Source: Halocynthiibacter styelae
Lineage (GTDB): Bacteria; Pseudomonadota; Alphaproteobacteria; Rhodobacterales; Rhodobacteraceae
Length of the DNA: 64,000 nt
Assembly (NCBI RefSeq): GCF_016123485.1
Contig: NZ_JADCKQ010000002.1
Location: forward strand, 62,001-126,000
Direction: 5' to 3'
The notes under the pieces are model-generated. The model ran no database searches. It was not told where the DNA came from and worked only from the letters and a program-made list of their open reading frames with translations. A program made the position numbers and the translations under genes. This document shows, in pieces, positions 27,451-36,118 of this stretch. The stretch's first letter is position 1, and every line of letters starts with the position of its first letter.

Positions 27451-28218
27451 TCAGATGAATTGTTCCTGTAAAAGGCGCTCTTCAAGACCACGCCCCGGAT
27501 CAAACAGCAGTCGGTGATTTATCGCCGGCTGGCTGGCAATCTCAACAAAAGCCACATTGGAAACAGACCGGCTGTCGGCATCCACCATCACGGGGCGCTT
27601 CGCAGCTTCCAGCACGTCAAAACGCACCTTCGCATTTTTCGGAAGCAATGCCCCCCGCCAACGTCGTGGCCGGAACGCCGCAACTGCGGTTAGGGCCAGA
27701 ACCTCGGCCCCGATCGGCAAAATCGGGCCATGGGCAGAATTGTTATAGGCCGTTGAACCAGCAGGCGTAGACAATAGCGCACCGTCACAGACAAGTTCTT
27801 CCATCCGCACACGATCATCGACAGAGATCTGAAGTTTTGCCGCCTGCGGTCCTGCACGCAAAAGCGAGACTTCGTTAATCGCAAGCGCTGAATGATGTGT
27901 GCCATCTACGCATTGTGCATGCATCTGCAACGGATTGATCACAGCCTCTTCAGCCGCCATTAACCGCCCTACAAGCCCGCTTTCATTGTATTCATTCATA
28001 AGAAAACCAACCGTGCCCCGGTTCATACCATAAACCGGCACTTCAAGATCACGGGTTTCATGCAGGGTCTGCAGCATAAAACCGTCACCGCCCAGGGCAA
28101 CAATCACATCCGCATCAGCCAGATCACATTCTCCATAACGTGCAACCAGCCGGGATCGGCCAGCCCGGGCTTTTTCACTTTCACTGGCCGTGAATGCAAT
28201 TTTCAGAACTTTACTCAT
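27451..28218 (-). CDS. nadK: NAD kinase
   Basis: This 255-residue enzyme makes NADP from NAD. It has the diacylglycerol-kinase-like GGDG motif (VIVALGGDGFMLQTLHE near 41), the substrate NE motif in LAINEVSLLRAGPQ, and GALLSTPAGSTAYNNSAHGP. The N-terminus is short, as in alphaproteobacterial NadK. The ATG at 28218 has AGGT upstream; the longer frame adds an unrelated leader. Its stop lies 25 bases from the convergent sigma-54 regulator. It is divergent from glyA across a 416-base spacer. Confidence 0.93.
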   Translation of the reverse strand: MSKVLKIAFTASESEKARAGRSRLVARYGECDLADADVIVALGGDGFMLQTLHETRDLEVPVYGMNRGTVGFLMNEYNESGLVGRLMAAEEAVINPLQMHAQCVDGTHHSALAINEVSLLRAGPQAAKLQISVDDRVRMEELVCDGALLSTPAGSTAYNNSAHGPILPIGAEVLALTAVAAFRPRRWRGALLPKNAKVRFDVLEAAKRPVMVDADSRSVSNVAFVEIASQPAINHRLLFDPGRGLEERLLQEQFI

Positions 28219-28634
28219 GATATGGACCTGTTGCGGGACAGTGAGAGAAATCAACACCACATTTGCCTGCAAAACGCCGGAAGGCAAGAGCCATGGGGCA
28301 ATCCATTTTCTGCGCCCCTGGGCCTGGCACTCTGCAACTATGTCCGGCCTGCCACCTGTGACGTTGCGCAATTTGACCAGACTGACCTGTTAGAAATTGC
28401 TGACCTCAGCGCCAGGGCTGGCCACAGCCTGCGTTACTGCCTGAAAGTTGAGCAATCTACATTTGCGTACAATTGTGTACCGTAAAATAAGGGCTTCCGG
28501 GCGCATAATTCGACATTTTCCTGCTCCAGTGGCGCAGAATGCGGGCGCTGCGTCGCATTATCCGCTTCTGCTTTCCCGCCTGAGCCGTTAATAAACTTCC
28601 AAAATCCCATCGCGTTCAGACAGGAAAATGCGCC
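28219..28634. other. 416-base divergent spacer nadK / glyA
   Basis: I see no gene. Near the glyA side, a nested stem-loop (outer GCAGAA 28534-28539 with TTCTGC 28566-28571, inner AATGCG with CGCATT) ends 63 bases before the glyA ATG and is followed by TTTCCC. It may be a leader structure. I could not match it to a known riboswitch. Confidence 0.35.
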
Positions 28635-29930
28635 ATGACCAGTGAAAGCACTACGAAAGCCTTCTTCACCGAATCCCTCGCAACACGCGATCCGGAGCTT
28701 CATGCCTCCATCACCAGCGAACTCGGCCGTCAGCGCGACGAGATCGAACTGATCGCATCCGAGAACATCGTTTCCGCCGCCGTGATGGAAGCACAGGGTT
28801 CCGTTCTGACAAACAAATACGCCGAAGGTTACCCGGGCCGTCGTTACTATGGCGGTTGCCAGTATGTGGACGTTGCTGAGAACCTGGCAATTGATCGTGC
28901 GAAACAACTGTTTGGCTGTGAATTCGCCAACGTTCAGCCAAACTCCGGCTCACAAGCAAACCAGGGTGTGTTTCAGGCGCTGATCCAGCCAGGCGACACC
29001 ATCCTGGGTATGGATCTTTCTTCCGGTGGTCACCTGACCCATGGTGCGAAACCAAACCAGTCCGGCAAATGGTTCAACGCAGTGCATTACGGTGTACGTG
29101 AAAGCGACAACCTGATTGATTACGATCAGATCCAGGCGCTGGCGACAGAACACCAGCCAAAGCTGATCATCGCCGGTGGTTCCGCCATCCCGCGCGTCAT
29201 TGATTTCGCGAAATTCCGTGAAATCGCTGATTCCGTTGGCGCATTCTTCATGGTCGACATGGCCCACATCGCGGGTCTGATTGCAGCGGGCGAGCACCCC
29301 TCCCCGTTCCCACACGCCCATGTTGCAACAACCACCACCCACAAAACTCTGCGTGGCCCACGCGGCGGCATGATCGTCACCAATGATGAAGCGCTTGCGA
29401 AAAAGATCAACTCTGCGATCTTCCCAGGCATTCAGGGTGGCCCTCTGATGCATGTCATCGCGGGTAAAGCGGCAGCTTTCGGCGAAGCACTGAAGCCGGA
29501 ATTCAAAGAGTACCAGAAGCAGGTTCGTGCAAACGCTGTGGCGCTTGCGGATCAGTTGATCAAAGGTGGTCTGGATATCGTCACCGGCGGCACTGACACC
29601 CACGTGATGCTGGTGGATCTGCGTCCAAAAGGCGTAACCGGCAACATCACCGACAAGGCCCTTGGCCGTGCCCATATCACTACCAACAAAAACGGCATCC
29701 CGTTTGACCCTGAAAAGCCAACCGTGACCTCCGGCATTCGCCTTGGTACCCCTGCGGGCACAACCCGTGGCTTTGGTGAAGCTGAATTCCGCGAGATCGC
29801 TGATCTGATCGTGGAAGTTGTGGATGGCCTGGCCGCAAACGGCGAAGACGGCAATGCAGCTGTGGAAGATGCCGTGCGCGGCAAAGTCGCAGCCCTCTGT
29901 GCCCGCTTCCCGCTGTATCCAAACCTCTGA
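28635..29930 (+). CDS. glyA: serine hydroxymethyltransferase
   Basis: This 431-residue PLP enzyme interconverts serine and glycine and supplies methylene-tetrahydrofolate. Visible are the ASENIVS block near 40, the [14 protein letters not shown] segment, and the PLP lysine near 237 in [13 protein letters not shown], followed by the KINSAIFPG block. Length and sequence are typical of the family. CAGGAAA precedes the ATG. It is followed by three hairpins in a row, described separately. Confidence 0.97.
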   Translation: MTSESTTKAFFTESLATRDPELHASITSELGRQRDEIELIASENIVSAAVMEAQGSVLTNKYAEGYPGRRYYGGCQYVDVAENLAIDRAKQLFGCEFANVQPNSGSQANQGVFQALIQPGDTILGMDLSSGGHLTHGAKPNQSGKWFNAVHYGVRESDNLIDYDQIQALATEHQPKLIIAGGSAIPRVIDFAKFREIADSVGAFFMVDMAHIAGLIAAGEHPSPFPHAHVATTTTHKTLRGPRGGMIVTNDEALAKKINSAIFPGIQGGPLMHVIAGKAAAFGEALKPEFKEYQKQVRANAVALADQLIKGGLDIVTGGTDTHVMLVDLRPKGVTGNITDKALGRAHITTNKNGIPFDPEKPTVTSGIRLGTPAGTTRGFGEAEFREIADLIVEVVDGLAANGEDGNAAVEDAVRGKVAALCARFPLYPNL

Positions 29931-29931
29931 T

Positions 29932-30023
29932 CCGTTTTCTTTGAAGGAAAACGGCCCGGAAACTTTGAAAGTTTCCGGGCCAGTCACAAAGCCCCTGGTT
30001 GCAAAGCCGGGGGCTTTTCTTTT
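29932..30023 (+). terminator. three consecutive hairpins after glyA
   Basis: Hairpin 1 (29932-29954) has an 8-bp perfect stem, CCGTTTTC / GAAAACGG. Hairpin 2 (29953-29981) has a 13-bp perfect stem starting GGCCCGGAAACTT and shares two bases with hairpin 1, so they compete. Hairpin 3 (29988-30017) has the stem AAAGCCCC / GGGGCTTT and a T-rich tail. The last is a canonical terminator and lies directly before kptA. Confidence 0.85.
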
Positions 30024-30034
30024 ATGCGGTTCCC

Positions 30035-30565
30035 ATGACTGAAAAAGACATTAAAACCGCCAGTAAATTTCTCTCGCTTGTTCTGCGCCACAATCCAGAA
30101 GCAGCAAATGTCATCCCAGATAGAGGAGGTTGGGTGACTGTTGACACCCTGATCGCCGGAGCTGACATTCCCATGACAAAGGAATTGATCGCTGAGGTGG
30201 TCGCCACAAGTGACAAACAACGCTTTGCCCTCTCAGAGGATGGCCAACGCATCCGTGCCAATCAGGGACATTCCTTCCCGGTGGATCTGGGCCTGATGCC
30301 CATGACCCCACCCGAAACCCTGTTTCACGGCACCGCCACACGGTTTGTTGACAGTATCCAGGCCAAAGGTCTGATCCCGGGATCACGCCAGCATGTACAT
30401 CTGTCACCGGATGAAAACACAGCCCGCACGGTAGGCAGTCGTCATGGCAAACCACATGTTTTTCACGTTTCCAGCGGCCAGATGCACCGGGACGGGTTTA
30501 CCTTCATCTGCTCTGACAACGGTGTCTGGCTCACGGACCATGTGCCCGTAGGCTACCTCAAATAA
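30035..30565 (+). CDS. kptA: RNA 2'-phosphotransferase (Tpt1/KptA family)
   Basis: This 176-residue enzyme of the KptA/Tpt1 family removes an internal RNA 2'-phosphate using NAD, releasing ADP-ribose cyclic phosphate. The N-terminal winged helix has SKFLSLVLRHNPE. The ADP-ribosyltransferase half has LFHGTATRFVDSI, then RQHVHLSPDENTA and the Arg-rich VGSRHGKP. The expected catalytic Arg/His residues (RH near 16, H in LFHGT, R in RTVGSR) are present. Bacteria lack the tRNA splicing pathway that makes its classical substrate, so its target is unknown. The ATG at 30035 has no Shine-Dalgarno; a four-codon frame at 30024-30038 ends across it (ATGA). Confidence 0.9.
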   Translation: MTEKDIKTASKFLSLVLRHNPEAANVIPDRGGWVTVDTLIAGADIPMTKELIAEVVATSDKQRFALSEDGQRIRANQGHSFPVDLGLMPMTPPETLFHGTATRFVDSIQAKGLIPGSRQHVHLSPDENTARTVGSRHGKPHVFHVSSGQMHRDGFTFICSDNGVWLTDHVPVGYLK

Positions 30566-30600
30566 AAACGCCCGGGGGAAGGAACCCGGGCGTTTCTGTT
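30566..30600 (+). terminator. Rho-independent terminator after kptA
   Basis: An 11-bp perfect stem (AAACGCCCGGG and its complement) with an 8-base loop is followed by CTGTT. It starts one base after the kptA stop. Confidence 0.88.
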
Positions 30601-30682
30601 GGGGGAAGCAGCGCCGCGCGCTTTTCTGGCTCTGCTCCCCCACCGACCATCCCCGTTTATGCGCGGGGCCATCCTATGGAGA

Positions 30683-30970
30683 TCAGATGTCTTTGGCCGG
30701 ATCCAGGATTGCTTCTTCCAGCAATTTTTCATTACGGGCGTCTTCAATGCGACGAATGCGATCTTCGCTGGAACGTGTGTCAAAGCGATATTTCACCACA
30801 TTCACCAGGCTCAGGGTCAGCAGAACAATTCCCATGCCCCAGTAGCCTTTGGTCGACAGCGGCACCTCAGTTGAGTGGTACAGCGACAGCGCCAGCAACC
30901 CGTAAGCGGCAACCACGCCAGCAATGTTCAGCATCATAATCAGGTGAGTATCGTTGCGTTCGTTGTTCAT
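30683..30970 (-). CDS. YiaA/YiaB family inner membrane protein
   Basis: This 95-residue protein has two transmembrane helices (about 10-29 and 42-61) joined by a short loop ending LSTKGYWGMG, as in the YiaA/B two-helix domain. A charged tail (RSSEDRIRRIEDARNEKLLEE) follows and is probably cytosolic. It lies 68 bases downstream of the PspA gene on the same strand, so a joint envelope-stress role is plausible. The family has no defined biochemical function. Confidence 0.75.
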   Translation of the reverse strand: MNNERNDTHLIMMLNIAGVVAAYGLLALSLYHSTEVPLSTKGYWGMGIVLLTLSLVNVVKYRFDTRSSEDRIRRIEDARNEKLLEEAILDPAKDI

Positions 30971-31038
30971 TGGTTTTCTCCATGTCTTCTGGCTTGGCCC
31001 GAAGGCCAGTTAAGTTAATTCAGTTGTATTTCAGTTGA

Positions 31039-31713
31039 TTACTTCGCTTGCAGGCGTTTCAAAACATCGTCTGCAGTGGATCGGGTTTTATGGCCAAAGC
31101 CGGCATCACCAAGGCGATCTGCCACATTATAGTGGCCAAGGCCTGTATCGATCTCCCGAAGGATTTCGCTTTGTTCAAACGGGTCATCTTTGTTGATCAC
31201 ATTGGCGATCAGTTCTTCTGCTTCGTCAATCGCGTTGCCACCGCCAAGGGTCTTGTTCAGGCGTTTCTGAATGCCCTGTTCGCGCTTAATCGCCCGGGCG
31301 GAAATTGCGCCCTGTTTCAGATCAACGATCCGACGGTTCGCGGCCTCAACTGACTGGCGAAGCTGCATCACACGACCTTCCAGACGATTTCCAGTTTCAC
31401 GGCGCACGGTCAGTTCGTTTTCCATTTCTGCAATGGCGCGAGCCGCTTCCTGGACCAGATCTTCACGATCGTCTGTCAAAGCTTCTTTCGCCCGCCCCGT
31501 CAGATCAGTGATGCGCCCTTCCAGCGTTTCAATCTGGCGATCCTCTGACCGCTGACGCTGCATCAGACTGGCCAGGGTAAGTTTTGCCGCTTTCAGGCTG
31601 GCCTGCGCTTCGCGGATCTTCTGGTCAATCAGTTCAATTGAATACTGGTCCCGCAAGTTTTCTTCTGCTCGGGCATTCGCCCCGATAATAAGTGTTTTGA
31701 AAGTTCCAAACAT
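31039..31713 (-). CDS. pspA: PspA/IM30 family envelope-stress protein
   Basis: This 224-residue, almost fully helical protein predicts long coiled coils from about 25 to 150, as in PspA/IM30 proteins that coat and stabilise the inner membrane. It begins MFGTFKTLIIGANARAEE, an amphipathic first helix like that of the family. The ATG at 31713 has GGAGAAGG at ideal spacing; an in-frame ATG at 31743 lies inside an operator and is unlikely. Upstream, three copies of the palindrome TGAAC-N3-GTTCA lie between this gene and the TetR gene, so repression by that regulator is likely. Known PspA systems use PspF and sigma-54; this arrangement differs. Confidence 0.85.
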   Translation of the reverse strand: MFGTFKTLIIGANARAEENLRDQYSIELIDQKIREAQASLKAAKLTLASLMQRQRSEDRQIETLEGRITDLTGRAKEALTDDREDLVQEAARAIAEMENELTVRRETGNRLEGRVMQLRQSVEAANRRIVDLKQGAISARAIKREQGIQKRLNKTLGGGNAIDEAEELIANVINKDDPFEQSEILREIDTGLGHYNVADRLGDAGFGHKTRSTADDVLKRLQAK

Positions 31714-31729
31714 TGCCTTCTCCATTTTC

Positions 31730-31742
31730 TGAACGTCGTTCA
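31730..31742. promoter_or_regulatory. candidate TetR operator 1
   Basis: TGAACGTCGTTCA is a palindrome with perfect 5-bp arms. It sits 17 bases upstream of the pspA ATG, overlapping where RNA polymerase or early transcript would be. Confidence 0.7.
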
Positions 31743-31764
31743 TGGAAATGTTTTAGCCAATCGA

Positions 31765-31777
31765 TGAACGATGTTCA
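31765..31777. promoter_or_regulatory. candidate TetR operator 2
   Basis: TGAACGATGTTCA has the same arms as operator 1 and lies 35 bases from it (start to start), in the spacer between tetR and pspA. Confidence 0.7.
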
Positions 31778-31787
31778 ATGATTATTT

Positions 31788-31800
31788 TGAACGCCGTTCA
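31788..31800. promoter_or_regulatory. candidate TetR operator 3
   Basis: TGAACGCCGTTCA has the same arms and lies 23 bases from operator 2, ending six bases before the tetR stop codon. Confidence 0.7.
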
Positions 31801-31805
31801 AAAAA

Positions 31806-32393
31806 TTAACTGATTTGGCGTAAGAGCATTGATATCATTATTTTTATCTTTTCAGGCGGCACCCCTGAAATGCGCTTTTCCAACCCCAAAAGCACAATTC
31901 CATGCACGGATGAGAACAAAGATCTGGTCATCAGGTCCAGTGATTCTGCATCCATATCGGGGTAGATCTCGCTTAGTGGGCCCGAAATATTCTCAAACAA
32001 CCCGGCAAGCGCAACCAGATACCAGTCTGGCACCTCATCATCCGTCGACATTTCCAGATCAAACATCGCCCGCCAGAGATTCGTGTTCTCTGCCGCGAAA
32101 CCCAGATAGGCCTCAGACATAATGATCAACCGCTCATTTGGGCCAGCCTGCACATCTTCAACCGATTGCGCCGCCATTATCCCCAGGCGCCGAAAAGTTC
32201 GCCCATTCACCGCCATATACAGCGCCTGCAAGTCCTCAAATGCGTTGTAGATCGCGCCAAGCGCGCAGCCGGCGTCTTTCGCAAGATCGCGTGCCTTCAC
32301 GGATCGCAGCCCGCCCTTAGCGATCTGTGCTTCGGCCAGATCCACAAGCTTTTCACGCAGGGCTTCTTTACGGGCGGCGACTTTTCCACTCAT
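31806..32393 (-). CDS. TetR/AcrR family transcriptional regulator
   Basis: This 195-residue protein has an N-terminal helix-turn-helix (about 10-58) with [14 protein letters not shown], then [28 protein letters not shown], the classic TetR pattern in two pieces. The rest is the helical ligand domain. Upstream of its start at 32408-32420 lies TGAACTGCGTTCA, and three more copies follow its stop in front of pspA. This strongly suggests that it represses itself and the pspA-yiaA pair. The inducer is unknown. Confidence 0.88.
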   Translation of the reverse strand: MSGKVAARKEALREKLVDLAEAQIAKGGLRSVKARDLAKDAGCALGAIYNAFEDLQALYMAVNGRTFRRLGIMAAQSVEDVQAGPNERLIIMSEAYLGFAAENTNLWRAMFDLEMSTDDEVPDWYLVALAGLFENISGPLSEIYPDMDAESLDLMTRSLFSSVHGIVLLGLEKRISGVPPEKIKIMISMLLRQIS

Positions 32394-32407
32394 GGGAACT
32401 CCATCTC

Positions 32408-32420
32408 TGAACTGCGTTCA
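32408..32420. promoter_or_regulatory. candidate TetR operator 4 (autoregulatory)
   Basis: TGAACTGCGTTCA lies 15 bases upstream of the tetR start, in the spacer shared with the divergent DUF817 gene. Arms match operators 1-3. Confidence 0.65.
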
Positions 32421-32512
32421 CGAATAGGCGCAATCCGGGATCAGGGCAAGGGTATCTCGACAGCTCGCCACACCACAGGTACATCAGAGAAATAGTTAAT
32501 GAGAGTTCACCC

Positions 32513-33349
32513 ATGCAGAATACCCGTCAGCAAGAACGCCGCCTTGGCGATATGATCCGCAGCCGCCTGTCACCCCTGACGGCGGAATTTGTGATGTTTG
32601 TGCTGAAACAGGGCTGGTCGGCGCTGTTTGGTATACTGATCCTACTGGCGATCATCGCAACCCGCGCAATCTGGCAATCAGACTGGCCCCTGGCCCGCTA
32701 TGATTTCCTGGTGATCTTCGCCGTCAGCACACAAATCGCATTCCTGTATTTCAAACTGGAAACCTGGGAAGAAGCCCGCGTGATCCTGCTGTTTCACCTG
32801 ACGGGAACCGCGATGGAGATTTTCAAAATATACGCGGGGTCCTGGGCCTATCCCGGCGATGGCGTGTTGAAAATCATGCAGGTACCTCTGTTTTCAGGCT
32901 TCATGTATGCCGCTGTCGGGTCCTACATGGCGCGGGTGATCCGGGTGTTTCAGATGCGCTTTGATCCCTTCCCGGCCTTTCACTGGCATATCCTGCTGGC
33001 AGTGTTGATCTATGTAAACTTCTTCGCACATCACTTTCTGCCTGACATTCGCCTGGCCCTGTTTGCCGCAACACTCCTGCTCTATGGCCGCACCCGCATC
33101 TGGTTTCGCATGGGCACGCAGTCGCGTTACTGGTGGATGCCGCTGCCCGTGGCCGCTTTTTTCTCAAGCTTCTTTCTCTGGCTGGCGGAAAACATCGGCA
33201 CCCTGACAAAAACCTGGATTTATGCCGGACAAGCCGATGGTCAGGCCGTCAGTTTTGCGAAAATGGGGTCCTGGTATCTGCTGCTGTATGTCAGCTTTGC
33301 CACTGTCACCCTCGTCACCCGTAGCGCACTTCATCCGCCGCAAAGGTAA
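32513..33349 (+). CDS. DUF817 family integral membrane protein
   Basis: This 278-residue protein has about eight hydrophobic helices and conserved-looking blocks IFKIYAGSWAYPGDG, VPLFSGFMYAAVGSYMARV and AENIGTLTKTWIYAGQ, which I recognise as DUF817. The Trp/Tyr/Asp pattern between helices suggests a small-molecule site, but no function is known to me. It is divergent from tetR, and operator 4 lies in the 119-base spacer, so joint control is possible. Its stop is two bases from the convergent recN stop. Confidence 0.8.
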   Translation: MQNTRQQERRLGDMIRSRLSPLTAEFVMFVLKQGWSALFGILILLAIIATRAIWQSDWPLARYDFLVIFAVSTQIAFLYFKLETWEEARVILLFHLTGTAMEIFKIYAGSWAYPGDGVLKIMQVPLFSGFMYAAVGSYMARVIRVFQMRFDPFPAFHWHILLAVLIYVNFFAHHFLPDIRLALFAATLLLYGRTRIWFRMGTQSRYWWMPLPVAAFFSSFFLWLAENIGTLTKTWIYAGQADGQAVSFAKMGSWYLLLYVSFATVTLVTRSALHPPQR

Positions 33350-33351
33350 TC

Positions 33352-35016
33352 TCAGCGCGCAGCCAGTTCCAGCAACTCCGCCGCCGCTGCACGGGCCGCA
33401 TCTGAAATCGTGTCACCAGACAGCATCCGGCCGATTTCATCCACGCGTTCCACGTCATCCAACGGCACAACCCGGCTGATGGTTTCGGAGTTGCCGGAAT
33501 GTTTCTCAACCCGCCAGTGATGCCCGCCAAGTGCTGCGACCTGCGGCGAATGGGTTACGACCAGAACCTGGCCACCATCTGCAAGCGCCTTCAGGCGACG
33601 CCCGACAGCATCCGCTGTCGCACCGCCAACACCACGGTCAATTTCATCAAAGATCATTGTCAGCTGCGCATCATCACCCGTCAGGCATACTTTCAGCGCC
33701 AGCAGGAAACGAGACAATTCCCCACCGGATGCGATCTTGTTCAGTGGCCCCGAAGGTGCACCCGGGTTTGTCGCCACAGTAAAGCTGACCTGATCAATGC
33801 CGTCCGGGCCTTCGTCAGCCTCAGAAACCTCTGTACGGAACACGGCACGTTCCATTTTAAGGGGCGCAAGTTCCGCCGCCATGGCTTTGTCCAGCTTTGC
33901 AGCGGCTTTGATACGCGCATCACGCAGTTTCTGCGCTGCGGCCTCATACATCTCACGCGCCTCTTTCGCAGCGACTTCAAGATCGGCCAGATCCGCCTCA
34001 CCCCCGGTCAAAGCGGCCAGACGGTCGCGCAGACCATCGGCAAAACCTGCCAGTTCATCCGGCAGAACCGCATGTTTGCGGGCAAGCCCCCGGATCGCAA
34101 AAAGACGCTCTTCACAGTCTTCCAGTTCCGCCGGATTAAATTCCAGCGTGTCCATACCGCGCGACACAAGGTTTTCTGCTTCACCCAATTCGTTCATCGC
34201 CCGCGACAAGGCTGTGATCGCGTCTCCAAACAGGCCCTCAGCCGGACCGTCCGCTTCTTCCAGCCAGCGCAGCGCATCAGACAAAAGCCCCTCTGCCCCG
34301 TCCCCGGAAATCGCACCATAGGCCCGCGCCACATCCGCGCGCACTTTCTCTGCCGCCTGCATCCGGCGGCGTGCAGCATCCAACTGGCCTTCTTCGCCCG
34401 GCTCTGGTGCCAGGGCATCCAGTTCTGCCACAGAATGACGCAGGAAATCTTCCTCATCACGCAGTTCCGCCAGCCGTGCTTTCGCCACCTCAAGCGCCTG
34501 ATCCGCCGCCCGCAGATTGCGCCAGGTCTTACGGGTTTTCGCAAGCAGGCCGTTTTCAAAACCGCCGTAAAGATCCAAAAGCTTCTGATGCCCACGCGCG
34601 TTCAGCAGCCCGCGATCATCATGCTGCCCGTGCAGTTCCAGCAAGGTTTCAGACAGTTGACGCAATACTTCGCCAGAGGCACGCCGGTCATTGACCCAGG
34701 CCGTCTTTCGCCCATCGCGGGTGTTGATGCGCCGCAGGATCAGCTCGCCGCCTTCATCGGGCAGGCCCGCTTCCGCCAGAATCGCATGGGCCGGGTGATC
34801 TGATGTCAGGTCAAACACAGCGGTTACTTCGCCCTGATCCGCACCCTGGCGCACCAGTTCAGCCCGTCCGCGCCAGCCCAGAACAAACCCAAGGCTGTCC
34901 AGCAGAATAGATTTCCCCGCCCCGGTTTCCCCGGTCAGCACGTTCAACCCGGGCTGAAACGCAAGTTCCAGCCGGTCAATAATCAACATATTCCGGATTT
35001 CAACAGTCCGAAGCAT
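33352..35016 (-). CDS. recN: DNA repair protein RecN
   Basis: This 554-residue SMC-like ATPase acts in double-strand break repair. It has Walker A GETGAGKS near residue 33 (LNVLTGETGAGKSILLDSL in pieces), a long central coiled coil, the signature SGGELSRFLLALK and Walker B MIFDEIDRGVGG, ending with the HSPQVAAL switch. Length is normal. A GTG at 35019 precedes the ATG at 35016; GGGGGG spacing favours the ATG. It follows bamD by 21 bases on the same strand. Confidence 0.95.
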   Translation of the reverse strand: MLRTVEIRNMLIIDRLELAFQPGLNVLTGETGAGKSILLDSLGFVLGWRGRAELVRQGADQGEVTAVFDLTSDHPAHAILAEAGLPDEGGELILRRINTRDGRKTAWVNDRRASGEVLRQLSETLLELHGQHDDRGLLNARGHQKLLDLYGGFENGLLAKTRKTWRNLRAADQALEVAKARLAELRDEEDFLRHSVAELDALAPEPGEEGQLDAARRRMQAAEKVRADVARAYGAISGDGAEGLLSDALRWLEEADGPAEGLFGDAITALSRAMNELGEAENLVSRGMDTLEFNPAELEDCEERLFAIRGLARKHAVLPDELAGFADGLRDRLAALTGGEADLADLEVAAKEAREMYEAAAQKLRDARIKAAAKLDKAMAAELAPLKMERAVFRTEVSEADEGPDGIDQVSFTVATNPGAPSGPLNKIASGGELSRFLLALKVCLTGDDAQLTMIFDEIDRGVGGATADAVGRRLKALADGGQVLVVTHSPQVAALGGHHWRVEKHSGNSETISRVVPLDDVERVDEIGRMLSGDTISDAARAAAAELLELAAR

Positions 35017-35040
35017 CACACCCCCCGCGTGATTACCAGA

Positions 35041-35922
35041 TCAGAGCCACTGGCCCCGGATGGTCTGACGATAGATCTGCGCAAGCCAGCCATTGCCACG
35101 TGGGTTCGGCGCCAGGCCTTCCCCGGTCAGCAGGTGAAAACTGTCCTGATAGAATTCAGACGACTGGAAGTTATGACCCAGGATCGCCGCAGCAGTCTGC
35201 GCTTCATCGGTCAGACCCAGTGCCATATAGGCCTCAACCAGACGGTGCAAAGCTTCAGCCGTGTGGCTTGTGGTCTGGAACTGTTCCACCACCACGCGGA
35301 ACCGGTTGATGGCCGCCGCATAATGTCCACGGGACAGATAGTAACGCCCGATTTCCATTTCCTTTGCACCAAGGTGGTCAAAGGCCAGATCAAATTTCAG
35401 AATTGCCGAACGCGCATATTCGCTGTCAGGATAGCGTTCAATCACGGTCCGCAGCGCCTGAAGCGCCTGGAATGTCAGCCCCTGGTCACGACCGATTTCG
35501 TCAATCTGATCGTAATAAGACAGGGCCAGCAGATATTGCGCATAAGCTGCATCTTCATCCGCAGGATAGAAATCAATATACCGCTGGGCAGCTGCGCGGC
35601 TGTTCTCAAAGTCTTTGGCGCCATGATTGGCAAACGCCTGCATGATCAGCGCACGCTTGGCGAATTCAGAGTAAGGGTAAAGGCGTTCGATCTCACCAAA
35701 CAGGCGGATCGCTTCATCTGGCTTACGCCGGTTTTCCAGGGCATGCTCCGCCTGCTGGAAAATCTCTTCGGCCGTATAGCTTTCCAGCGGAACTTCCTGG
35801 TTCTTATTGCTAAAGAACCCGGCCAGAAAACCCTGACGCGGCTGGCCGTCATCGCGGGCGCCACAGGCAGAAAGCACGCTGACAACTGCAATCAGGCTAA
35901 CGGTTTTCAACAATGGTTTCAT
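35041..35922 (-). CDS. bamD: outer membrane assembly lipoprotein BamD
   Basis: This 293-residue lipoprotein has a signal peptide with lipobox LSAC and lipidated Cys20. TPR-like helical repeats follow, with the BamD blocks SYTAEEIFQQAEHAL, RLYPYSEFAKRALIMQAF and GAKDFENSRAAAQRYIDFYP. It acts at the periplasmic face of the outer membrane in folding beta-barrel proteins. It lies between lpxC and recN on the same strand, a usual alphaproteobacterial order. Confidence 0.94.
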   Translation of the reverse strand: MKPLLKTVSLIAVVSVLSACGARDDGQPRQGFLAGFFSNKNQEVPLESYTAEEIFQQAEHALENRRKPDEAIRLFGEIERLYPYSEFAKRALIMQAFANHGAKDFENSRAAAQRYIDFYPADEDAAYAQYLLALSYYDQIDEIGRDQGLTFQALQALRTVIERYPDSEYARSAILKFDLAFDHLGAKEMEIGRYYLSRGHYAAAINRFRVVVEQFQTTSHTAEALHRLVEAYMALGLTDEAQTAAAILGHNFQSSEFYQDSFHLLTGEGLAPNPRGNGWLAQIYRQTIRGQWL

Positions 35923-36068
35923 CTGCAGGCCTACCTGAATTGGACTCTACCCGGTATATTCCGGTTTGTTCCCGTCTGGTCTAGCACAGAAAAATCTGCT
36001 GCAAAACGGCTTTTGCGCAGATTTACCTCCGCGCTGGCTGACATTCGCCAGGATATCGGGATGCACAT

Positions 36069-36103
36069 AAAAAAGCGGCAGGAAAATCGTATTTCTGCCG
36101 CTT
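36069..36103 (-). terminator. Rho-independent terminator after lpxC
   Basis: A 9-bp perfect stem (AAGCGGCAG / CTGCCGCTT), extended by inner A-T pairs, is followed on the minus strand by TTTTTT. It lies 15 bases past the lpxC stop, so bamD has its own promoter in 35923-36068. Confidence 0.88.
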
Positions 36104-36118
36104 GTACTTGTTCAGGGA

